NCBI GenBank assembly: GCA_002633025.1
Contig: NMRB01000288.1
Span: 32,126-96,125 of the forward strand
Length of the DNA stretch: 64,000 nucleotides
Origin: Notospermus geniculatus
Lineage: Eukaryota > Nemertea > Pilidiophora > Heteronemertea > Lineidae
Direction of reading: 5' to 3'
Part shown: positions 56,077 through 64,000 of the stretch, one piece after another
How positions within the stretch are numbered: position 1 is the first letter of the stretch
Layout: every line of letters starts with the position of its first letter
The notes under the pieces: generated by a model
What the model saw: the letters and a program-made list of their open reading frames with translations, nothing else
Database searches by the model: none
Told to the model about the DNA's origin: nothing
Translations under genes and position numbers: made by a program

Positions 56077-56365
56077 CCGGTGTTACATCTGCCAGTGTTT
56101 CTATGTGTCAGAGTTTCCTCATAATAGGGAGGTTTCGCAAGCGCCCGGTTAGGCCATACGACGACGTTTATCTATTGTGTGGGTATACCCACACAATAGA
56201 TAAACGTCGTCGTAGGGCCTAACCGGGCGCTTGCGGAACCTCCCTAATGTTCAGGAAACGCTTGCAGATAGATTGACACATTTCTCTGTGTGTCCCCAGG
56301 TTATTCCGTCAGGCGGTGGAAGGGAAACACTCACAGATGGAGAACAGCCAAAAATGTTACACCGG
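56077..56365. mobile_element. MITE, CCGGTGTTACATCTGCC family, unit B copy
   Basis: It is orthologous in position to 45617-45791 and is split by the palindrome at 56126-56245. Confidence 0.75.
56126..56245. mobile_element. 120-bp near-perfect palindromic MITE, nested
   Basis: The arms of 60 bases start AGGGAGGTTTCGCAAGCGCC, meet at GGGTATACCC and differ at two positions. TA borders both ends. The unit A equivalent at about 45657 lacks it. Ends resemble 12288-12417. Confidence 0.92.
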
Positions 56366-56680
56366 TTTTGCCTTGACACTCAGGAACTTTAGAACGAACG
56401 TCCACCGCAGAAAAATGTATAATTTAACAACACGATTGTTGATGACCTAGCTTGGCTTAACCTGAAACACTGAATGAACTGGTGGTGGCAGCCTCCCTGC
56501 TGCAGTCTCAATGTCATTATTACATTTCATCTTTGTTAAATAAAGGCAGAAAAGTTCAATTCTATTGTATCAGCAGATATTAAAAATTCGATATTTCTAA
56601 ATCGTTTTTTCCCTCATCATTGCATCAATAGAAACAGAGACTCTTTTATTCCATTTGGCCAGTATATTGTGAGGACATTA

Positions 56681-57454
56681 AAACAGTACTCCTTAACCCT
56701 TTCGGGACTGGGTGAAGTTGAAAAGTGTACATTTCGTAACATGAATTTCTGATGTCTCCACAAAACGCGCCCAGCTCCCAAAATTTGCAACCAAAACAGG
56801 TGACAAGGCACTCATTCTGGAGGCAACTAAATGGGCGACGACCTCATGCAGGTTTGCTTCTTCCAAAATGTCTGTGAGAGAAACAGGCCAGAGCCGAAGA
56901 TGCAAGTTGTGAGGCGTTGTCGTCAGACTGGGCCGTCACGCGGTACCGTGATGGAAACGTGCACGGGACTTTGTCGCGCCCAACCGCGCAATGACTGTAC
57001 AAAATACAATATTTGTTTCGGCAGAAAACACCTACAATCCTGCGTGGAGGGGACGGAAACTTCTCACCGTAAATTTATACAATTTTTGTCAATAAACAAG
57101 CAAGAATTCACTGTGTCATACTCACGTTTAAAGATTTTACAGGCAATTTTCGACCGAAATTTACCTCGACAGCCGTAATGGCAGGCCTACCATGCCTACC
57201 TGCATTATATGCCATTTTCGGCGCCATAAACGCCTGCAAACCCTGAAATTCAGTTCAGGTGTGTAGATAAGATGATAGAGATTGCATTTGGACAGGTCAT
57301 TTCAAAATGACGCTTTTTTTAAACGATTGACGCTTTTTTTGAAATTAGACGTGACCAAGGTATATGTGTGCCAAGTTTCAAAGAAATATCTCTTACGGTT
57401 TGCTCAAAGTGCACGATCCGTAAGTTGGTCTCTTATGCTTCCAGCCAGCCCCTT
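56681..57454. other. Spacer between units B and C
   Basis: A plus-strand frame at 56831-57178 is Cys-containing (CTGLCRAQPRNDC) but has no recognised motif order or splice context. No copy of PAN exon 2 is present here. Confidence 0.4.
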
Positions 57455-57838
57455 TATTCAATTCTCAACACGGATGACGTACCGGAATGCAGATGGAAGG
57501 TGATCTCCATTTGACCTAGGAAATCCACCAATCACGAAGGTGTTAAAAAAATAGAAATACTTCAACATAATAGTTTCTCTACTTATCACCTGCGCCAGCA
57601 CCGGCCAATCAGATTCACGAACGCGATAGGCGCTACCGGTCCTAACAGATGCAAAAGTCCAATGTAAAATTGTTAGGATCGGGTACCAGTCTCCCGGCAG
57701 TAGACTGATCTTGCCCCTAATTTGCATAAAGTAATGGCGGCGAATATGGCCGCCACGGACTGGGTGAGCCCGCGACGCGGCTTTCTGAAAAGAATACGAC
57801 TGCATTTGACGCTAGTTGGACTGTTTCGCCATCCTTAC
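57455..57838 (-). pseudogene. PAN unit C intron remnant
   Basis: It matches the copy B intron from about 54489 to 54870, including the right part of the hAT-like element. The break inside the intron is where exon 2 should follow, so the duplication or a deletion removed it. Confidence 0.75.
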
Positions 57839-58129
57839 CTCTCGACGTCCAAACGTCTCACCCCCGGGCATCATCTCCAAAAGCAAACTACGAGCTCCCG
57901 TTTTGCTCAAAAGACAGGCTTTCGTTTGTGGGCGGTAACTAAACGTCTGGCAGCGTGGATCGGCGTTACAACACGAAGAACATTCGAGAAGTGACGTAAT
58001 TTCTGGTATGGTCGTGTCGGCCATGACAAGGGTCATATTCTGATGGTGAATTTTATAGGAAGAGGTGAGCCCAGTGGGAGAAGTAGAATCTATGGGTTCA
58101 ACGATTGACATGAGAAGTACATAAAACAT
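57839..58129 (-). CDS. PAN unit C exon 1 (partial gene or alternative first exon)
   Basis: Ninety-seven codons are open from MFYVLLMSIVEP to the donor CGAGAG/GTAAGG. A 12-base in-frame deletion removed the first four codons used in A and B, and the methionine at position 5 now serves. The sequon NMT and the PAN-like cysteines are kept, with K43 changed to T. No exon 2 follows before copy B. Because the donor is intact and phase 0, splicing to the copy B acceptor at 54262 is possible; this is inference. If not spliced, it would end at the intronic stop at 57812, giving a 105-residue secreted fragment. Confidence 0.55.
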
Positions 58130-58239
58130 CTTGTTTATGATTCGTCTCTATATCGCTTTACGAAAACAATTTCTCATGATCTGTCAAACTTGCCAAAATC
58201 ATCACCGTTATCGCCATTATAGCGACGTACCGCTCGCCT

Positions 58240-58300
58240 GGCCAATCATAAACCAGATAAACTATGACGTAGATCAGCATCAGTTCTCTCTTGGCCAATC
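58240..58300 (-). promoter_or_regulatory. CCAAT/CRE-type promoter repeats, copy C
   Basis: CCAAT boxes at 58242-58246 and 58295-58299 are 53 bases apart, with one TATGACGTA between. One repeat unit has been lost relative to A and B. Confidence 0.65.
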
Positions 58301-58506
58301 AAAAATCAAGTGAACTATTACCAGATCTCAGTACTTTCCATTTGCCTGATCGCTTGAAACAATGAAATCGCTCATACAACGAGTGTTAATCGATGATCAC
58401 TTCATCGGGCGACTAAAGCTGTCCTGCACAACCGATCTATTCATGACGTACTAGATACGAGGCCGTGAAGTACCCGGTAACTTAAGAAAGAACGACAACA
58501 ACAGAA

Positions 58507-58960
58507 ACAGTTATAACAACCATTTCGGAACTTCCGAAGGCAACTGCTCGGCAATTTCCGTGACGGCTCGCATTTCCCCTCGGACACAATTCCAAGGCAG
58601 CCATCTTGAACGCGCAAGGATTCCCTTCATTTTCTGTGGGTTAGGATGCGGTCGCCTCATCACACCCTGCGCATGAACGAAATAGGTCACACAAAAACGT
58701 TGCGTTATTGATCAATAATTGGCAGACTGGGTGAGATATCGGTAAGTTTATATATAATATGCCTCAACTTATCCAGGAAATAAGGTTGGATATCTTAACA
58801 GGCCAAAATTCGGCCAAAATAGTCCCACGGTCGGTCACGTGGGTTTGTTGATAAACAACATGGCTGCCTTGGACTTGTGTCCGAGGTGAAATGCGCCGCC
58901 TAGTGGATAGATATTAAGTACATGTAGTTCGCCTCAGGTCGTTCCGAATGTTATAACAAC
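58507..58960. mobile_element. Probable inverted-repeat element in unit C flank
   Basis: TTATAACAACCATTTCGGAAC near the left is loosely inverted at the right (GTTCCGAATGTTATAACAAC). AGGCAGCCATCTTGAACG/AACATGGCTGCCTT and GACACAATTCCAAGGCA/CCTTGGACTTGTGTCC form an inner inverted pair. It is absent from A and B. Confidence 0.65.
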
Positions 58961-59052
58961 AAGATTATAGGTGACTGACTTAACTTGAAATTCTTTCCTG
59001 CGGCCAGAAGGCCGTGTACTGCTGTACTACTGTACATCCCATCAAGGGAACT

Positions 59053-59384
59053 CCATCTTCTCCAAACAAGGCTATCGACTCCGTCTTTAGCATTGTCCGA
59101 ATCCTGTCATCTTTTCCGTTAATGCATAAATTATTAATGAACCTGACCCCTACTTGACCCCGCCTCCGAGCCAATCAGAACTCGCGAAACAAATCACCGT
59201 TGGACACTTTCTTTGCTCTTCACGCTCGCATTTGCAACATGGATTTTGATTGGCACGTCGATTTTCCTTCGCTCCCCGATGATTGGCTGAGGCTCTCACC
59301 CCCTCAGAAACGGGAAATGTGATGGATTCGAACCAGGCTAGATGGCCGTCAGGCCAGATAGACTGGTGAGCACCAGATGGGGAA
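59053..59384 (-). mobile_element. 340-bp SINE-like repeat, minus orientation
   Basis: It is the reverse complement of 25588-25927, with the B box GGTTCGAATCC on the minus strand at about 59326-59336. It is inserted within the unit C distal flank. Confidence 0.75.
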
Positions 59385-59439
59385 CTCACATTTTAGTTCG
59401 GTCCATAAGCCGAAAATTGTGACCCGATCAGGACATAGC

Positions 59440-59730
59440 GGACGCCTCCGCAGAAAAATGTACATGTACTATCAACAAGACGATTGTTGGTGACCTAACT
59501 TGGCTTAACCTGAAACACAGAATGAACTGGTGGTGGCATCCTCCCTGCTGCAGTCACATTATCATTATCGTACCATTTTATATTTGTTGAATAAACGCAG
59601 AAAAGTTCAATTCTATTGTATTCTGCAGAAATCAAAAATTCGATATTTGTAAATCGTTTTTTTTGCCATCGTTGCGTCAATGGAAACAGAGACTCTTTTA
59701 CTAGTATTTCATTTGGTCAGTATACAGGGT
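59440..59730. repeat. Distal flank of unit C
   Basis: It matches 45820-46107 and 56390-56680. It marks the outer limit of the three-unit array. Confidence 0.8.
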
Positions 59731-59929
59731 GAGTAAAAATGTCTTGGCCTGCCGTATACAAAGTTTTTGATAGGTACTGAAAAATAAATGGTACCATTCT
59801 ATTCCTACGTTGACTAAGTCTTGTGTAAAAATCATTCATGTGTGACAACGCATCTGGTCACCAGAGCCCATTCTTCCACGGTGACCAGAAATGCAATGTA
59901 CACAGCAGCCGTGGTTACACTACATAAAA

Positions 59930-60095
59930 TCCCCGGGTTTTTTGCGTAGGGTACGCGCAGGGTGCGCGTGGCCTACGCGCTACCAAATCTTCACGCTGCG
60001 CGCAACTTTCGCGCAGGGTACGCGTGGCCTACGCGCTACCAAATACTGCGCAAAATTTCGCGTAGGGTACACGCAGGTAAAATAACCGGGGGCTT
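59930..60095. repeat. GC-rich tandem block
   Basis: GCGTGGCCTACGCGCTACCA occurs twice about 60 bases apart, surrounded by CGCGCAGGGTACGC variants. AATCCCCGGGTT and AACCGGGGGCTT at the borders hint at short inverted ends. Confidence 0.7.
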
Positions 60096-60166
60096 GGACC
60101 CATCCGTACCACGGTGTGACATGCACGGACACACATGCCTCTCACAGTTTCTGAGCATAAATAGTT

Positions 60167-60312
60167 GGTCTGATCACAGGCGGTCGTCTAGACGGGCACC
60201 ACGTGTGTGTGTACAGGGCAGGGCGTCATGACGTCATGCATGGGGAGGGGCGTAGGCATTAGCGTGTCGCAGTAAACTGGTGCCCGTCTAGACGACCGCC
60301 TGTGGGTCTGAT
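60167..60312. mobile_element. hAT-like MITE with perfect 8-bp duplication
   Basis: The element 60175-60304 has 27-base perfect inverted ends starting CACAGGCGGTCGTCTAGACG. GGTCTGAT flanks it at 60167-60174 and 60305-60312. An 8-bp duplication fits the hAT superfamily. It looks recent. Confidence 0.95.
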
Positions 60313-60494
60313 GTGAAAACCGTGTTGAAAACAAAGCGAATCGTCCATACGGCTTGCTGTAGAAGAGGCCGATGACTGCCGACAACGTTAAAACTGCGTG
60401 CTGAACGCTCTGTTGATGCTGTGACGTTGCGTCATTTGACGGCCAAAATGGCGGAGATTTTGAGCTATGACGTCACGTGGGCTTAGTGAATAAC

Positions 60495-60660
60495 CCCCCT
60501 GATCTACATTTGGGATTCAGCTCAGTCTTTTCTGGTTGCTCTAACTGAAGAGTGCCTGAGGAAGATCCCGGTTGGGGTCGAAAATTTGCGAAATCTTGGA
60601 AGTTGACTTCCTATTTATTATCATTCGTTGTGTCAACTTTTGTGCGTTCTCTTTCTCCAG
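60495..60660 (+). repeat. Interspersed repeat with hairpin tail, second copy
   Basis: It has the same order of blocks as 30470-30640: CTACATTTGGG, CAGCTCAGTCTTTTCT, then CCCGGTTGGGGTCGAAAATT and TTGACTT. Confidence 0.75.
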
Positions 60661-60689
60661 CTGTGAACAAAATAATATAGGGCCAACAA

Positions 60690-61213
60690 CGCCAAACCAA
60701 GATTGCGGTACTGATATACAATATACCTCTTGTTTTCTTACATCAAATCAATGACGTCATTCCCAAAAGATCCGCTCCACTCCCGCCACGCTACTCTCGG
60801 TTCCCTTGCTGTGGAGCGAGCGCCGCGAGAGTGTAGCGGCAAAGACGGGAACCAGTCCAGACCAGATCGCAGTTGGCGTACGTGTGAAACAGGCTCGTGA
60901 AGATACGCTGCGGCAGCTTCGGCATGATCGCAGTGTCTCCGTAGGTCACCGGGGGGACTATTGTCGGCCGACCTACGTCTTGTGATAAACCCTTTCGTTG
61001 AATTCACGGACTGGCCTAGCTCAGTTTAGGAACTGTATCCTCCACAAAATGCGCTCTGTTGCTCAAATCGGATGACGTCAACAGTGTGCATCCTATAGAT
61101 GAATGTCCACGCTACAGTACGACAACACTGTGGCAACTCGCCCTACCCTATGCTCCAAAGGACAGTCTAAATTCTGGGCCGTTCAGGAGGTCATTTGCAT
61201 CCGGAATCAATGG
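60690..61213. repeat. Interspersed repeat R1, copy 3
   Basis: It is almost identical from 60836 to 61213 with copy 4 (61751-62145), which suggests a local direct duplication. Confidence 0.85.
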
Positions 61214-61308
61214 GGTACCTACACAACATTCTATCCCACCAGATGTCTTTAGTAGTACCAGGTTAAATGCTATAGGCAAAATGTATGGAGCCAACTACAC
61301 TCCTCTCG

Positions 61309-61573
61309 CAGTGTTTTGTTTCGCTCCGTACCTACTCTTCACAAACCACTGCTTCGAAAGACCGGTATTCTGCCGATTTACCGCCAGATGGCACCACTAC
61401 TGTCCAACTAATCAGCGCCCGCCATCAGGCTGCAACTGACTAAAATCCTAAAACACTTTCTTCAGCGCAGCAGCGGGACCAGTAGTGGTGCCATCTGGCG
61501 GTAAATCGGCAGAATACCGGCCATTCGAAGCAGTGGTTTGTGAAGCGTAGGTACGGAGCGAAACAAAACACTG
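61309..61573. repeat. Hairpin with about 94-bp arms
   Basis: CAGTGTTTTGTTTCGCTCCG through CGCCAGATGGCACCACTACTG is inverted at 61480-61573 with few differences. The spacer is about 77 bases. It lies between two R1 copies. Confidence 0.88.
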
Positions 61574-61750
61574 CCAGGGCACGACTGTTAGGAAGGGAAT
61601 TTGCTATAGAGGCGTCACCTTTCGGAGAACGGCCACAACATGGGGAAAGCCCTCCTAAAATAGTACGGTGACGCAGCCAAATCGGAGTAGTCGACGCCTA
61701 CCTCCACAGCAAAGCCAATAGAATATTATTGACGACCGGAAGAAATCAAA

Positions 61751-62145
61751 GTGTAGCGGCAAAGACGGGAACCAGTCCAGACCAGATCGCAGTTGGCGTA
61801 CGTGTGAAACAGGCTCGTGAAGATACGCTGCGGCAGCTTCGACATGATCGCAGTGTCTCCGTAGGTCACCGGGGGGACTATTGTCGGCCGACCTACGTCT
61901 TGTGATAAACCCTTTCGTTGAATTCACGGACTGGCCTATAATAGCTCAGTTTAGGAACTGTATCCTCCACAAAATGCGCTCTGTTGCTCAAATCGGATGA
62001 CGTCAACAGTGTGCATCCTATAGATGAATGTCCACGCTGCAGTACGACAACACAGTAGCAACTCGCCCTACCCTATGCTCCAAAGGACAGTCTAAATTCT
62101 GGGCCGTTCAGGAGGTCATTTGCATCCGGAATCAATGGGGTACCT
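61751..62145. repeat. Interspersed repeat R1, copy 4
   Basis: It starts abruptly at GTGTAGCGGCAAAGACGGGA and ends at GGGGTACCTGCA. A further piece of the downstream sequence (CTATCCCACCAGATGTC) recurs at about 62660. Confidence 0.85.
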
Positions 62146-62934
62146 GCAAACTCGCTAGCCCAGTGGTACGGCGTTCCGCGTTTTCGGTTTGCTCCACTTG
62201 TACCACTGGCTTCAAACGCCTTCATCACTTCTGCTCGGAATGAGCAGAATGAATAAAAACTAATATACACCTAGTTTTCCACCCTGATAAAATCATAATC
62301 GTACTGTCAAGTTTAGAAGTGTACCAAAACACCAAACACACCATGATTTTAAACATTTGTTTATTATTTTGTGTTGCACTATTTTGCCGCGGATTACACG
62401 TATGGCTGTGATTCGGTTCGGTCGTTCCGGCAGAAATAGTTTCTATTTTAGAAGCAACCAAATCGATGGACCAATCAGCTTCGTCGAATTTGATCACATT
62501 TTGTGAGTGTAAACATAACCACGTGCAGCAAGGAGGCAACCATCTTAAATGACGTCATTCCTACGCGAAAAGAAGTACGGGGCACTGATGTTTGAAGGCA
62601 GAGTCAGTAAGGTGAAACCGACTGACCTCTGCGTTGGAGATTGGGGTACCTGCACAACACTCTATCCCACCAGATGTCTCTAGTAGTACCAGGTTAAATG
62701 CTATGGGCAAAATGTATAGAGCCAACCTGCTTTTGCTGAATACTGAGAAAACGGTCCATTAAAACCACCAACATGCATTTTCTCCCAAGCTCGCTTTATC
62801 CATTGTTTAACTGATTCCGTGGGCTCTGACGGTGGCGCTGACTGACAGTCAGCGCCACGTCCGACGCCCAAAGAACCAGGTAATCGATCGTCTTCGCTAA
62901 ATATAGCGCAATTCGGTATACATTAGTGAGTGTA
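62146..62934. other. No gene seen; foldback at 62811-62881
   Basis: The region at 62147-62650 is bracketed by GGGGTACCTGCA on both sides, so it may be an insertion. The hairpin at 62811-62881 (GACGGTGGCGCTGACT and its inverse) is related to 32611-32701. Confidence 0.5.
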
Positions 62935-63083
62935 AGAAACCATACGTTAACGCTAACGATAATTACATCAAAATGACGTCACCAACAGAAGAACTACATG
63001 TACAACAGATTCATTCGATGTGACGTCAAAATGATGTCATTAACGTTAGCGTTAACGTTAACGTATGGATTCTTAAACTCACT
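62935..63083. mobile_element. MITE with TTAACG-array ends
   Basis: AGTGAGTGTAAGAAACCATA, CGTTAACGCTAACG is inverted at 63042-63083. TA borders both ends. A TGACGTCA-containing inner pair extends the symmetry. Confidence 0.85.
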
Positions 63084-63424
63084 ATTGACAATCTCCGGCC
63101 GCTGTTATCGCCCGGTCGGCACGACAAGCATGGCTGCGAGAATCGTCACCTACTGCTGTTCAAACTGCGTACAAAAACTTGGAATACCATGTCGAAGTAT
63201 GAAATTAATACAGATTGGAGATTGATAGTTTCTTCATCCATTCCGTTTTGCTGGTTTTATGCAGGCAAGCATTTATGTAGTTATGACGCTGTTTGTAACA
63301 ACCCTCCATTCCAAACGACCTCCAATTCTCTGCGGAGGACGAAATTTCTGAAATGATTTCTCTTCACTCGTTTGCATTATGCAAAAATAAATTACACTAA
63401 TGGAAAGCTCAATGTCTTAAGGGC

Positions 63425-63810
63425 GGTTTACACTAGGTTGCACCAAGTTGCAAGTTGCTGCAACCTGCAACTTGCTGCAGTCAACTGTGACGTTTACACA
63501 TTGCAACATTCAGTGCGATAAGTTGCAGAAGTTCGCAACAAGTTGCAGGAATTTTGGCGGGAATCCTTTGTTCGGCAGCCATTTTGGCTTTAGTAGACGT
63601 CACATGATTTTTTGCTGTATTCTCATTGGCCAGCGACGTGGAACTTGTTGCAACTTCACCAGAAAATAGGATCTGGATCCTAATTTTGCAACAAGTTGCA
63701 GTAGTTAGTTGCAACAAGTTGCATGCCCGTTTACACATGCAACTTTGATGAAATTTTTGGTCTCATCAGGTTTATGCAACAAGTTGCATGAAGTTGCATA
63801 TGAAAAGTTG
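63425..63810. mobile_element. Element built of GCAACAAGTTGCA motifs
   Basis: It starts CGGTTTACACTAGGTTGCA and holds more than a dozen TTGCAAC or GTTGCA motifs clustered at both ends around a core of about 100 bases. It is related to 20314-20476. No transposase is present. Confidence 0.75.
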
Positions 63811-64000
63811 CATGTATGGTTTATGTGGTGGAATTTGAACGGTCTCCTCGATAGACGAACTTTCGTGCGAGGTGTCCGATTTCTCGAATGAGGTAGGCTA
63901 CTCGAGAAGCCTTGTCGAGGGCCCCGATCGCCTATTATTTTCCCGCGCGCAAAATAAATCTGCCGTAGAAAAGGACCTTTGCGGATCGACTGCCTATATA

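Overview
The window looks like draft nuclear DNA from a marine invertebrate animal. The reasons are spliced genes far apart, a 440-base assembly gap, many short foldback transposons, tRNA-derived SINEs, a LINE tail, and abundant TAGGCCTA and (TACATG)n strings of the kind seen in echinoderms, hemichordates, lancelets and some molluscs. The sequence does not allow a firmer assignment. There are no operons, rRNA genes or CRISPR arrays.

Only a small part is protein-coding. (1) At 34.86-36.77 kb (+) one uninterrupted exon encodes a 634-residue, Ser-rich, probably disordered protein. It carries a PxxPxR SH3 ligand, a YEEI SH2 ligand and a 14-3-3-type RSNTMP site. A splice acceptor lies 31 bases before the ATG, so at least one upstream 5'UTR exon is expected. 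(2) From about 42.5 to 59.75 kb lies a three-unit tandem duplication, here called A, B and C, of a minus-strand gene for a secreted PAN/apple-like protein. Units A and B have two exons with matching phase-0 splice sites. Unit C keeps promoter, exon 1 and splice donor but has lost exon 2, so it is either a partial copy or an alternative first exon for B.

Region by region: 0-34 kb is gene-poor and full of foldback elements, among them TTAA-flanked MITEs, hAT-like elements, SINEs, a 40-bp minisatellite at 16.4-17.2 kb, and a 1.36-kb transposon at 24.95-26.31 kb whose ends are arrays of a GTTATGCGT-type repeat. The adaptor-like gene follows, with a MITE starting 12 bases after its stop codon. At 39-42.5 kb lie a triple-hairpin element and a 1.05-kb transposon with an inserted hairpin. 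The PAN array is then broken up by copy-specific insertions and by a 2.4-kb composite transposon at 46.1-48.55 kb. The last 4 kb hold further interspersed repeats.

The most unusual features are four. A family of ultra-short perfect palindromes (about 23-42 bp, CTTGGAGGA ends) has 6-8 bp target duplications. The paralog units serve as natural filled and empty sites for several foldback elements. The PAN promoters are built from a 53-bp unit pairing CCAAT with TGACGTA. MITEs carry CTCF-like motifs. Products are stated only where motifs support them; both gene types remain unidentified at family level beyond the PAN-like module.
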